Positions 9,560 through 21,000 of a stretch of DNA of 40,372 nucleotides are shown in pieces. How positions within the stretch are numbered: position 1 is the first letter of the stretch; each line of letters begins with the position of its first letter. Where the stretch lies: contig JAMQCK010000197.1 of NCBI GenBank assembly GCA_024196135.1, positions 1 to 40,372 on the forward strand, read 5' to 3'. Under the pieces are notes generated by a model that worked only from the letters and a program-made list of their open reading frames with translations, did not search any database and was not told the DNA's origin. The position numbers and the translations under genes are program-made. The DNA is from Pleurotus ostreatus/Saccharomyces cerevisiae fusant (lineage: Eukaryota; Opisthokonta).

Positions 9560-11170
9560 ATGATGAAGCTCCTCTTTTTGCTCCCTTTCTTCACGCTTGC
9601 CGCTGGTCGGATAACCAAGCACCACAAGCGGCAGTGCGCGCTCATGTCGGCCTCTGCGTCGGCGACGGCGTCGGCACCTGCTGCATCTGCAAGTGGCACG
9701 GGGAACAGCTCCGGTGCCACTGACGCTTCGGGCGTCCTGGCATCGGGGTGGTACCCGGGCTGGCTTGCTGGCCAGAACGCCTCGAGTGATATCTCGTGGG
9801 AGAAGTACAACATGATGACCTTTGGCTTTGCGTATGTGGCGATTCGTTCATCTCGATCGCGGTTCTGACAAGTTCAACAGTACCACGACGAGCGACTCGT
9901 CCGTGCTGGCTCTTGATGACACCAGCAAGGCCGCGCTCCCGGACTTCGTGCAGCAGGCGCATGACAACGTACGTCTCCCCAACCTCTCCCTTTGTCTCCT
10001 TGCTCAAGGACTCCGCAGAACGTCAAGGCACTCCTCTCGATTGGTGGCTGGACGGGTTCGCTGTACTACTCGACTGCAGTGGCCACGCCAGAAAACCGCA
10101 CTGCATTTGCTGGCGCGATCCTGGACATGATCAACCAGTACCAGCTCGATGGCATCGACTTTGAGTGCGTTCATCCATTCTCACCCCTCTCACCATGCAT
10201 GCTAACTACGCCATAGCTGGGAATACCCCAACAAGCAGGGCGTCGGCTGCAACGCCATCCTCGACCAAGACTCTGCCAACTTCCTCTCTTTCCTCCAAGA
10301 GCTCCGCGCCAACGAGAACACACCGGCCAACCTCACCTTGACCGCCGCCGTCGGTGTCGCACCCTTCGTCGGTGAGGACGGCGAGCCCATGCAGGACGTC
10401 TCCGAGTTCGCCAAGGTCCTCGACCACATCGCCATCATGAACGTCAGTACCTCTCTCTCCCCTTCAACCTCCTCATTCTCACCTAACCTCTCCCCAGTAC
10501 GACCTCTGGGGCTCCTGGTCCGACGGCGTCGGCCCCAACGCCCCGCTCAACGACACCTGCGCCTCCAACCCCCAAGGCTCCGCCGTCTCCGCCGTCGCCG
10601 CCTGGACCGCCGCCAACTTCCCCGCCTCCCAAATCGCCCTCGGCGTCGCCGCCTACGGGCACTCCTTCGCCGTCAACGCCAGCGCCGCCACCCCGGACGG
10701 CACCACCCTCGCCGCGTACCCCGCCTTCGACAAGGCGAGCCAGCCGCTGGGCAGCGCGGACGATCCCAGTGCGACCGGGGAGGAGCCCGATGTGTGCGGC
10801 GTGGTGGGGAGCTCGATCAGTGGCGTGTTCGACTTTTGGGGGATGGTGGGGGAGGGGTATTTGAGTGAGAATGGGACGGCGGCGGAGGGGGTGCTGTATC
10901 GGTATGATGAGTGCTCGCAGACGCCGTATGTGTGGAAGGAGGACACGGAGGTGATGATCTCGTATGATGATGCGACTTCGTTTGGTGGGTTCAGCCGCTT
11001 CTATAGCTTTGCGTGCATTGTACTGATTGACTTTCGCAGCCGCCAAGGGCAAGTTCATCACCGAGGCCGGCCTCAAGGGCTTCGCGATGTGGCACGTCGT
11101 CGGCGACTACAAGGACACCCTGCTCGACTCCATCAACACCGCCGCCGGGCGCCAGACGGGCAGCTCATAG
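9560..11170 (+). CDS. secreted GH18 chitinase
   Basis: Six exons: 9560-9831, 9881-9968, 10019-10164, 10217-10442, 10498-10984, 11040-11170; 449 residues. Two adjacent ATGs (9560 and 9563) both give a signal peptide (MKLLFLLPFFTLAAG), followed by a basic HHKR site suited to Kex2 cleavage and a Ser/Ala-rich linker. The catalytic barrel has the SIGGWTGS strand and the GH18 motif DGIDFDWE (D164 to E171), with E171 as the proton donor; both key Asp are present. The later MNYDLWGSWS and MWHVVGD strands complete the barrel. There is no visible carbohydrate-binding module or GPI signal. It should hydrolyse chitin outside the cell, in wall remodelling, autolysis or attack on other fungi or arthropods. 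The intron after exon 3 splits a codon of the catalytic motif. Confidence 0.95.
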
Positions 11171-11648
11171 AGCACCGTCTGACTCTTGGCTCGGTCGCTG
11201 GCCGCTACTCATGCGCTGCTTGTCTCTTGTCCCTGCTCCCTGACTCTCGACTCCGCACTACCGCTTGTGCATTAGACCGACAGCGAGCGGCTGCGCTGCA
11301 TCGCGTGTCTTCCTTTCTTTTCCTGATTGCTTGCCTACGTATTTATCCTCCACATTCCCTTCGACAGGGTGTCACGTCTCTACTTCCTACGCCTCACGCG
11401 TACGTCTTCTCATGATTTACTTACGGGTCTGTAGCGGTACTATCCGACGAGGCGGCTCGATGCCCCTTGTGCTGTATTATAGGTCACTCTCATTCTTTTT
11501 GGGCTCAATGGGATTGTAGCTTATGCTCGATGGGGGCGGTGCGATGAGTGCAAAAATAAGAATCGATATGATGGGTGCTGCGACAGCAATTCCATGACAC
11601 GATCGTCGATACAAGAAACACTCCCTTCACTCCTCCCCTCCACCCCTC
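11171..11648. other. convergent intergenic region, chitinase and SWC5 3' ends
   Basis: This is 478 bp between two converging genes, so it should contain both 3'UTRs. The C/T-rich stretch at 11620-11690 runs into the SWC5 C-terminal codons. No gene is seen. Confidence 0.6.
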
Positions 11649-12640
11649 TCACCCACCCCTCCTCCTCCCACCCCTCCCCGCTTCCAACAACCCCTCCCTC
11701 CGCTGCTCGACCCGCTGCATGAACGCGACCTTCTCTAGATATCCACCCGCGCGCCGGTGTGCGTCCAGTCCGTCGCGGAGGGGGTTTGCTTGATCTGAAT
11801 CACCGGTATGGGATCGGACGTGCGACCGCCAGTCGAGGGCGGATTTGTCGAGGGTGGTGAGGGCGGTGGTATGATTGGGGGGCGACCGGCTGGCGGGGCC
11901 GAAGGTTTTGTCCCTCACAGAGGGACTGGTTGTCGTTTTGGTGATTCTGTGACCCATGGTGAAGCCCGGGAGGGTCACCTTGCCTCTGCGAGGGCCTGGG
12001 CGCTTGTGTGGTGGTGGAGGTTGTGATGAGGTGATATTTGGTGGTTTGGAAGTGGAAAGGTCGGTCATTGTAACGTCCCTCGGTTCATATGCATTCAATG
12101 GTCTTTCGCCAGTCGTAGAAGCATCCTCGTAACGTGGCCATTTCGCAGCGTCGGGCGAGTCCTCTGGCACTTCAATGATTTCCCTAGACGAAGCAGGCGT
12201 GAGACGGGGAGGGAGGGAGTTGAACAATTCGTGTACTCACTCCATCTCTTTTCCGGCGAACTTGTAAGCCTTGACGACTTTGATTAGCTTTCGTGGCGGC
12301 TCTTCTGACGGTCGTGGTGGGTCCATGGCGAGAAAGTTGGACCATAGCTCGGCGCGCTGCCTTTGAGGCAATTCAGTGCAACAACGAGGAGAGATGAGAA
12401 GGAAGCGCGTACCTTCTCTTCTCTTCTAGGACATCGTGAGTAGGTGGCAGGTCGTTTTCAATGAGTGGCAGTTCAGGCTCGCTGTCAGGTGAACTGAGAG
12501 GGTCTGCATTATCGCTCAAGTAGCCTGATCAGGTAATTCAGAGGTCAAAAATGCAGACCTTCATTTGGAAGAGGTACAAAGTCAGGGTCTTCCTCGTCTT
12601 CGTCAGGCAGTCTAGCAGTGAGATCGCGTATTGTAGACAT
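11649..12640 (-). CDS. SWC5: SWR1-complex protein 5 (BCNT/Bucentaur family)
   Basis: Four exons read leftward: 12640-12559, 12524-12413, 12360-12241, 12183-11649; 282 residues. The N-terminal half is acidic (LPDEDEEDPDFVPLP and a Glu/Asp-rich stretch), as in Swc5, which binds H2A-H2B dimers through acidic patches. The C-terminal 69 residues (214-282) are the BCNT domain: TTLDKSALDW, then GGYLEKVAFMQRVEQRRE, matching the family signature in which a Lys-Leu/Ala-Asp-Trp motif is followed by a Gly-Tyr-x-Glu-Lys-x-x-Phe helix. Swc5 is needed for the SWR1 complex to exchange H2A for H2A.Z in nucleosomes. A Lys/Arg-rich middle could serve nuclear import. The gene is head to head with SRP19, sharing a promoter of about 260 bp. 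Confidence 0.9.
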
Positions 12641-12899
12641 TGAAGCTCAGTGCAAGCAGCGCAGATAAATCGTTGGGTAGGGTGAAAGCAGAACAGGCAG
12701 CGAAGAAGTAACACAGATAGGGATCTCAGATCAAGTATATGCCAGCTAGAAGTCCGTGCAGGTCCTTCCCACTGAGATAGCGACGACCTAAGTTCAAGTT
12801 CAAGTTCAAGAAGTACGCCGTGACATGCGTGACTTCGCCACATACGTGACTCCTCCCTGTGGAAGACGCGTGCAGTGCATTCTGACTTCAGCCACCATC
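12641..12899. promoter_or_regulatory. shared bidirectional promoter of SWC5 and SRP19
   Basis: The two divergent ATGs lie 259 bp apart. The interval holds a triple AAGTTC repeat (about 12790-12810) and three CGTGAC boxes at 12819-12824, 12828-12833 and 12845-12850. No TATA box is obvious, as is common for housekeeping pairs. The function of the boxes is inferred from their repetition and position. Confidence 0.5.
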
Positions 12900-13895
12900 A
12901 TGCCGCCCATTATCGAGGAATTCGACGACGACACCGACCTCCCCCTCCCTTCCAACGTCCTTCCCAATACCGGGACGCGGGGTCCTCTGCTGGAAGAGAT
13001 AACCGATTTCAATCAGTCGCAAAGTGCTGGCTCGGCCTCGCAGGGCTTCGCGCCTCCCCCTCGCGCGGCTTTCCCTTCGGAGAGCTCACTACCATCCAAT
13101 GTCGTAACTGACATCACTCCATATAAATCGTGCGTGGCGAAGTGGCTTGTGCTGAGCTTGGTGACTGACCGAAAAGCAGATGGACGTGCATCTATCCCAT
13201 ATACATCGATGCGAAGCGGCCGTATGGGACGGGGCAGCGGAGGATAGCGCGGCAGAAGGGCGTGTGGTGGCCTTTGAGCAAGGATATTGCGGAGGCGACG
13301 AATCGACTGGGCCTGCGCACGCTTATGGAGCCGCAGAAGTCGCATCCCCGCGATTGGGAGAATCCTGGGCGCGTACGCGTGCAGTGGAAGCAGGATGGAC
13401 GTCCTTTGAACCCGGCGGTGCAGACCAGTGAGCGCTCCGTCAACCTTCCATGCCTTAGGAGCTAACCGACGCGCAGAAAAGCAGCTGCTCGAGATGATCT
13501 CTTTCCAGATCCAGCGCTCTAAGCCGGATAACATCCCCAAGCCCCCTTACAACACGACCAAGGCCGCTCCAGAACCCACGCAGCCCGCTCAACAGCCGTC
13601 CGCGGCGTCGAAGGGCAAGCAGCCGGCGACGGGATCGAAGTTCAAGTCGACGGACGTCCCTCCAGAACCCGCGAAGCGTTCAGGAGGGCGCGCGCTGCCT
13701 GTCCCCCCAGAACCATTTCCCCCTCTCGCTGAGCGCGTGTCGCCGTTCTCTCCTGCGCTTGCGTCGGGTGTGTTGATAGACACGGTCAAGGCTGGCATGA
13801 ATGCGCAGGAGAAGGAGCCGGCGCAGGCGGGCGCTGCAAATGCGAACGCTGCAGCCGGAAAGGGGAAGCGAAAGGTGATACGGGTACGACAGTAA
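12900..13895 (+). CDS. SRP19: signal recognition particle subunit SRP19/Sec65
   Basis: Three exons: 12900-13129, 13180-13427, 13477-13895; 298 residues. Residues about 78-165 form the SRP19 domain: WTCIYPIYIDAKRPYGTGQR, then the basic RRIARQKGV segment and RDWENPGRVRVQ. It binds helices 6 and 8 of SRP RNA and lets SRP54 join, so it acts in cotranslational targeting of secretory proteins. The N-terminal 75 residues are acidic and Ser-rich. The C-terminal 130 residues are low-complexity, Pro/Ala/Gln-rich, ending in a basic GKGKRKVIRVRQ tail; such extensions make fungal Sec65 longer than the 144-residue human protein. Confidence 0.95.
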
Positions 13896-14065
13896 GATTG
13901 GGATCTACAATACAATGTACTACTTGCTTGATGGCGGGACGTAGAGGCGAGGAAAGCAGTGTTTTTGTTGCTACCTTGTCGGTGTGATGGTTGTTTGTGC
14001 TCGTGAGGTGTTAGTCGCGATCAAGCCGTGCTTCCCATCTTGAACACCGCGTCCATGCTTGCTCG

Positions 14066-14700
14066 ATGTTACTCTGTCCGTTGAGGGCCACGGCGCGCCT
14101 ATGCCTGTGGGTGACCTCTGTGTGCTTGCTACTACCTGCTAAGGCCGCCATGCCAGTATACTACTCGCCCTTGTTGCGCTCGTCGTGGCGCAGCAGCAAC
14201 AGAAACCGGCGCAGGGTTACGATGACCGCCCATCTACGCATGACCCTCACACACCCGAGGAGAACCTAGTCTGCCTCCCCTTTGGTGTCTGCGAACCGTG
14301 TCCAGAAGACGCAGTGCGTGTGCTCGCCGTGTCGCTCGTCTCCATTTCCTGACCACACCGTACCTCTTAGCTCTCGCAACCCTTCTGCCAGCCCTTCGGC
14401 AACCGCAGACTGCTCCACTGCCGCAACGCCTCCTCGCACGGTGGCTCCCTCAACTCTCATCCTGCCCCTCCGCCCTCACAAATAACGCAACACGGCGAGA
14501 CGCTCGCCTGGGGCGCGTGCGGGAAGATCGTCAGCAAGGAGCGCGCGGACTTCTTCGAGTTCGTCGCGTGCAACGTGGTCTTTGCGCTGGTTGCGCTGGC
14601 TGTATTGGTCGCGCGCTCGCGGATTATTCAGGCGGCGCAGGCGAGGCAGCTGGCGGCGAGGATCGCGCTGGTGAGAGATACGGTACGCGGGTGGAGATGA
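14066..14700 (+). CDS. small Cys-rich single-pass membrane protein, family not recognised
   Basis: Proposed exons: 14066-14106, 14157-14313, 14371-14700, giving about 175 residues. The first exon and start are the least certain part. A signal-peptide-like N-terminus ending in LLALVALVVA is followed by a short Gln-rich stretch. Next comes a Cys-rich lumenal segment (NLVCLPFGVCEPCPEDA, SQPFCQPFGNRRLLHC, AWGACGKIVSKERADFFEF), then one hydrophobic helix (VVFALVALAVLVA) and an Arg-rich tail. The layout suggests a type I protein of the secretory pathway with disulfides. An alternative end uses a donor at 14671 and an acceptor before 14765 (a CTGAC branch site is present), replacing the last 10 residues with one Leu and a stop at 14768-14770. 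I do not recognise the family and assign no function. Confidence 0.65.
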
Positions 14701-14770
14701 CATCGCTGTGAGGGCGAGTGCGTTTCTCTCCGACAATGTGGTTGTGAGGCTGACGATGTTGCAGCTATAG

Positions 14771-15617
14771 ACGCTCAGATATATTATGTGTATGATATGG
14801 AATCGACATAATGTGTGCGACGCCGCCATGAACTCTTTGACCTGCGGGTCTCTATCTCAAGGTCGTCCATGCCCAATCCTCTGCCGATCCCCTCGGTCAT
14901 CGTTGAGCTTGGAGTATCGACAGAGCTGTTGCGGATGCTTGACGTGTAGGTGTATCTGCTTGTAGAGACCACTCAGCAATATCGTCACGGTCGGAATTTC
15001 TCAGTTTTCAGCAGTACACGACACCTCTTCGACCAAGACCGGTCGTGTGAGCGAGACTTCCCGCCATCGAAACCACTGCGTACAGGCTTCGATGAGTGAT
15101 CACTGTCTTTGCTATGACCAGCTAGTTGTACGCGATGCAAGTTTCCTGCTGCGAAAGGCTCTATGACCACAAATCGATTCTGCATGCCATCTTCGTTTAT
15201 TACATGTTGCGCTCCCAGAGCGATCGCCCTCTATAAGGCGACCGTATGTACGTAGTCTGAGACGCCCTAGAATCAAGCTCTTGTTTCCCTCTCATTGAGT
15301 CTCTCGGCGCACGGATAGGTCCGTACGAATTAGGCAGTCATTCGTCTTTGTGCGACTAAATAAGGTAATTTTGGGTCCAGGCAACCTCGGACTCTAAATC
15401 CCCGCGAAATCCATGCGGTCCTCGAGCGCGCCTGCAGGTTCCGTCGCCGTGTGTTCTGTCCGGGGCCCCGCTGGCCACGCCCACGACGTACGTGTCAGTC
15501 AGCGGGATCGACGCGGACGCCGCAGATAAGGCCATTGTTTCCGGTACAATAGCAATTTCCAAAACCTTGTCTATAAAGTCTCGGCCGACTCCGACCAAAA
15601 TTTACAACAAAACTGCC
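14771..15617. other. intergenic upstream of SHMT
   Basis: This is 847 bp without a supported gene. A short minus-strand frame at 14784-14972 has no conserved feature. The distal end holds the SHMT TATA box. No RNA gene or repeat was recognised. Confidence 0.5.
15572..15578 (+). promoter_or_regulatory. TATA-like box of SHMT
   Basis: TATAAAG lies 46 bp upstream of the first ATG. The short distance would give a very short leader, so initiation might sometimes occur downstream of the first ATG, which matters for the second in-frame Met. Confidence 0.45.
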
Positions 15618-17511
15618 ATGAACCGATTGCTCTGCCGCTCTCTGACTCGTACCCCCATCTACACGGCGCGGCGCTCATTCGTATCACCGCTGAGGAAAAT
15701 GGCCACCTCCACGACGCCCGAGTTTGTGAGTAAAACTTGTGCGATGTGCGTGGGGGGCGGCGATTGACTCCGATGGCAGAACAAGATGCTCTATGCACCG
15801 CTGAGGGAGATCGACCCGGTGGTGCAGAACATCATCGACAAGGAGACATGGCGGCAGTTCACTGGGCTGGAGCTCATCGCGTCCGAGGTGCGTCTTGCGA
15901 AGGGGGAGGGTGCGCAGCAGCGTGTGCTGAACGTGTTGGGTTGGTTTGCAGAACCTCACCAGTCGCGCGACGATGGAGGCGAACGGCTCGATCCTCACGA
16001 ACAAGTACTCTGAGGGTCTCCCGGACCACAGGTACTACGGTGGTAACGAGTACATCGACGAGCTTGAGCAGCTGTGCCGCGAGCGCGCGCTCAAGGCATT
16101 CCACCTCGACCCGGCCAAGTGGGGTGTCAACGTTCAGCCGTACTCTGGCAGTGTGAGTTGCCTCGTCACCTACATGCAACGTTGCATACTGACTATCCCC
16201 GCAGACCGCAAAGTAAGCGTCTCATCAGTCGTTTTCCGAGCTCCTATTCATGATCGACAGCTTCGCCGCTCTTACGGCTCTCATCCAGCCCCAGGACCGC
16301 CTCATGGGCCTCGGGCTGCCCGATGGTGGCCATCTGACGCACGGCTACTACGTGCGTGCTCGTCCTATACATCCATATCTCACTTGCTCACTCTCTCCCA
16401 GACTGCCAAGAAAAAGATGACGGCGTCGTCCATCTACTTCCAGTCCTTCCCCTACGGTATCTCCCCCGAGACTAAGCTCATCGACTACGAGAACCTCTCC
16501 AACCAGGCCAAGCTCTTCAAGCCGCGTCTCATCATCTGCGGTGCCTCCGCCTACCCCCGCGACTGGGATTACAAGGCGCTGAAGACCGTTGCGGAGCGCG
16601 AGGGCGCCTTCCTCATGGCCGACATCGCCCACACCAGCGGTCTCGTGGCGGCGCAGCAGCTCAACAACCCCTTCGAGTACTGCGATGTCGTCACCACGAC
16701 CACCCACAAGACCCTCCGTGGCCCCCGTGCTGGTCTCATCTTCTTCCGCAAGGATCTCGAGCACGCAAAGGACCTCGAGAAGCGCGTGAACGACGCCGTT
16801 TTCCCGGCCTGCCAGGGTGGCCCGCACAACAACGTAAGCAACTCCTACTTCTTCGAGGGTGTGAGAAGTCATCTCATTATCCGCAGACCATCGCTGGTAT
16901 TGCGACTGCACTTCTTCAGGCGGCGCAGCCGGAGTTCCAGGAGTACGCGAAGCAGGTCATTAAGAACGCTCGTGCGCTCGCTGAGGCGCTCGTCGCCCAC
17001 GGCTACCAGCTTCAGACCGATGGCACCGACAATCACCTTGTTCTCTGGGACTTGCGCCACCTCGGCCTCACCGGTAGCAAGGTCGAGAAGGTCTGCGATC
17101 TCATGGGGATCACCATCAACAGTGCGTGTCTGCCTTCTCCGGCACACTTCACTCCCGCTGACCCATTCAACAGAGAACGCTGTCAACGGCGATACCTCTG
17201 CGCAGACGCCTGGTGGCATCCGTCTCGGCACGTCCGCGCTCACCTCGCGCGACATGACCGAGGAGGACATCAAGGTCGTCGCGGAGTTCCTGCACCGCGC
17301 GGTGCAGATCGCGCTCACTCTCCAGAAGGAGGCTGGCTCGAAGAAGCTCGTCGACTTCGTCCGCGTCGCGACGCAGAAGGAGGAGGGCAAGGTCGGCTAC
17401 GAGCAGGTTAAGGCGCTGCGCGAGGAGGTGCGCGCGTTCGCGACCAAGTGGCCGCTCCCGGGTGTGGATGTGAAGAACCTCAAGAAGCCGGAGGGTCTGC
17501 ACGAGGATTAG
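15618..17511 (+). CDS. SHMT: serine hydroxymethyltransferase, mitochondrial presequence
   Basis: Eight exons: 15618-15725, 15780-15887, 15952-16152, 16205-16212, 16261-16351, 16402-16833, 16887-17121, 17174-17511; 506 residues. It interconverts serine plus tetrahydrofolate with glycine plus methylene-tetrahydrofolate, a PLP reaction; the Schiff-base lysine is K275 in [12 protein letters not shown]. Other family landmarks are [42 protein letters not shown] and [25 protein letters not shown]. The first 27 residues ([20 protein letters not shown] and on) are Arg/Ser-rich without acids, a mitochondrial targeting sequence. Met28 begins MATSTTPEF, where cytosolic homologues start, so one gene might supply both compartments. 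Exon 4 is only 8 nt. Confidence 0.96.
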
Positions 17512-18062
17512 ATGCGCTGAGTGAGGGGCTTTTATGAGCGCTCATGAGGCAAGTTGGATAGAGGGAAGGATTTAGCGGCATCGGTCTTGGCGAAGATTCA
17601 ACGATCACTTGTACATGCTTTACATGCGGACATTCAACCGTCCGTGCTGTCGTTACTGTATTTCTAGTTTGCTACGTGCTGTCTTACGCTGTGTGATTTC
17701 ATGATCGAGAGGTTGAAGAAGTACAACCCAAAGAAAATGAAGTTACTTCGAAGACGGGATATGTTTTGCGTTATTAGCGTACCAGACGGTACAGAAGCTT
17801 GGGAGAGCTGCAGCCAACTTGCCACCAGGCAGGACGGCAGAAAGCTCTGATCGGGGAAAGGTGCCAGCCGGAGTGCGCGAACCACGTGGGAGCGCGTCCA
17901 TTGTTCTCTTGCTTCCTTCCCTCGCCACCACTCACGGGGACCTTTGCGTTTCTCGTCGATCACCCTCGAGCATCACTTGAGGAACACACTGGAGCTTTGA
18001 AGGAGGCTTATATACTCTCAGCGGGCGCGACTCAACGAAATACACGCGCCTCCCCCGCCAGC
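17512..18062. other. intergenic between SHMT and HIR1
   Basis: This is 551 bp with the SHMT 3' end and the HIR1 promoter. A TATA-like TATATAC lies at 18009-18015, about 50 bp before the HIR1 ATG. No gene or repeat was seen. Confidence 0.55.
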
Positions 18063-21000
18063 ATGCGCTTCACCAAACCCGCCTGGGTCATCCACGACGT
18101 TGCCAATGCCCGAGGAGACCAAACGAAAGCAAAGAGAGCTACTATATACTCCGTCCACGTCCACCCAGATGGCTCACGAATCGCCACCGGCGGCCTCGAC
18201 GCGAAGATTCGCATCTGGAGTACCAAACCGATCTTGAACTCCGCCTCTGAGCTGTCGAATAAGCCGCCAAAGCTGCTATGCACGCTCACGATGCACACGG
18301 GGCCGGTGCTGACGGTGCGGTGGGCGCACTCGGGAAGGTGGCTGGCGAGCGGGAGTGATGATGCTATTGTGATGATCTGGGATTTGGATCCGTGCGTGTA
18401 CTGTGCCTGCAGGAGAATAGAAGGGGCTGACAAGGGCTTGGTTGTACAGACGAGGGAGGGGGCGCGTATGGGGCTCGGACGAGGTGAACTACGAGGGATG
18501 GAAACCGCTTAAGCGCCTACCAGGGCACGATAGTGGTGCGTGTGCATGTTCTCGCTTCCCCCTTCCTTTGCACTTACATCTCATTCTGCAGATGTGACAG
18601 ACGTAGCTTGGTCTCCTGGAGATCGCTACCTCGCCTCTGTCGGCCTCGATTCACGCGTCATTATCTGGTGCGGGTTCACGTTGGGTGCGCATCCTTCCTG
18701 CTCCCATCCCCCATATCATACTTCTCGCTTCCCTCCCCGGCACACAGGTTGCATATCCCTCCTACCATCCCGTGCCCTCAGTCGTCCCATATTCGCCGTC
18801 ACACTGCATGCTTACTCATGGCTGACATCCCTCAGAGTGCTTGCACCGGCTCGATCAGCACCAGGGCTTCGTCAAGGGTGTATGCTGGGACCCTGTCGGC
18901 GAGTTCCTGGCGACCCAGTCGGACGACAGGTCTGTGAAGATCTGGCGGACGTCGGACTGGGGGCTCGAGGCTGAGGTGACCAAGCCTTTTGAAGACTCGC
19001 CTGGAAGTACGTTCTTCAGACGGTTGAGGTGCGTTCAGTCATCACATCTCGTTTTCGTCGATCCTGCTCTGGTGTCAAGTTGAAATGGCATACTGACCCC
19101 GATGGATAGCTGGTCACCGGATGGCGCGCACATCACTGCGTCCAACGCCACGAATAATAAGGGCTTCGTGTTCATTGCGGCTGTCATCACCCGGAATTCT
19201 TGGACCTCTGAGATTAGCCTGGTTGGGCATGAAAACACCGTCGAAGTAGCTGTGCGTGCTTTCACGTCCACAACCCCTGCATCCAGTTGCTCATAGTGCT
19301 TATAGTCATATAACCCCCATATATTCCTGCGCGATCCCAGCAAACCCGTGGCGACCTCGAACATCTGCTCCGTCGTAGCGCTCGGTGCTGACGACCGCTC
19401 TGTCTCGGTATGGCAAACAAAGTCGGCGCGACCGCTGATTGTGGCGAAGGAGGTGTTCGAGAGGCAAATTATGGATCTCAGTTGGTGAGTGGGATCACTT
19501 GAGGTCTCCCCCCGCGTGTTGCTCGCGTCTGCCTTTGTCTTCTTTCCGTCTACTCCCCTTTATTCCCCTTTTACCGCCACTTCGTCTCATCTCATCTCGC
19601 CTCGTGCTAAAATCATCACTTCTCCAGGTCATGGGACGGCTTCTCCTTGTACGCCGTATCTTCGGACGGAACTCTCGCTGCCTTTCACTTCGACCCCGAG
19701 GAACTCGCTGGGCTGGCGCCACACTCGGTGCAGGATCAGTATTTGACGAAGTTTGGGTGCGTATTGATCAGTCCACTTGTGATAAGCTATGTTACTGACG
19801 CGCAACCGCCTTTCTTACATGCAATTCCCTTCTATCGTCGAAAAACTCTTACACACGTACATTACCATGCAACCTCTTCGCCACCACTCTCCAGTTACGT
19901 CCCACCCCCACTTCCCGAGGGCTTCTCGCACAACGCGCCCCCGCCCCAAATGACACCACCGCCTTCTCCGGGCCGCCAGCAGCCAGCAGCCTTACCCAAT
20001 ATCAACGGAAACGCAAATCCGAGCGTCAATGGCCCTCCACCATCGACCGCGAACGTCAACGGCGAGCGCGTCAACGTCCTCGTCGCCAAGCGCAGTCATA
20101 AGAAGCGCAATGGGGGCACGCTTCGCTCGGCCAACGCGATCCCGCCACAGCCGCCGAGTCCGTCGAGAGGGATGGGAGGAGGAAGGGATCACCCCATGGC
20201 GCCAGCGATGGCAGGCCCCTCGCGGACATCGTCCTCGTCCATGGGCTCCGCATCGGCGTTCGAAACTGCCTCCGCCTTCGACAACCCGTCCATCTACGAG
20301 AGCGCCTCCATGCGCTCCTCCTTCTTCGCCCCGCCCGAGCAAACTCGGGACCGCGGCGAGTGGGGCATGGACACCGACGACGTGCGCATCGACGCGCTCG
20401 ACAACGTGATGGCATCGCCTTTGGGGCTGAAGGGCAAGCGCAAGGCGTCGACGCCGCACGAGGAGGGGAAGCCGAGTGCGCGGACGCTGGGCGGGGACCG
20501 GCCGGTGCCGCAGGGGCAGGTGCACGCGCGGCAGTTGGCGGCGGGGGGGATGTTAGCGACGTGGGGGACGGAGGCGCCGAAGTTGCCGCTGCCGAGGCTG
20601 TTGACGTATTTGTCGGCGGAGGTGGAGGGGACGCAGGATACGTTCGATGCGGTGAATTCGGATAATGATGGTGAGCGTGGACATGGCCACTTGAGCGGTA
20701 CGAAGAGAGGCTGAACGAGATTTTTTTAACAGCACCAACGGAGGTCATGGGCATCAGCCGAAAGCAGACGATGTGGCTGGATTATCTGCCATCGCCGGCG
20801 TTGCTATTGCAGGCGACGCCGTTCTACTGTGCAGTGGCGATGGTAGATGGGAGTGTGAATGTGTATACTCATACGGGGAGGAGGTAAGTCGTGTGCTCGA
20901 TATAAGGGAATAGAAGTTAACTTCGCTAGATTGATGCCTACGATGGCATTAGGGTCCCCCGCGGCGTTCATGGATGGCTACAGGCATGCACTTATGGTCA

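Noticed and set aside
14784..14972. 62-codon minus-strand frame as 3' exon of a hidden gene
   Set aside because: No upstream exons or conserved motif could be joined to it.
15737..16156. plus-strand frame overlapping SHMT exons 2-3 in another phase
   Set aside because: SHMT exons in the chosen phase match the family across the full length.
20071..20754. 227-codon minus-strand frame over the HIR1 linker
   Set aside because: It is low-complexity Pro/Arg/Ser sequence opposite a real exon, expected from composition.
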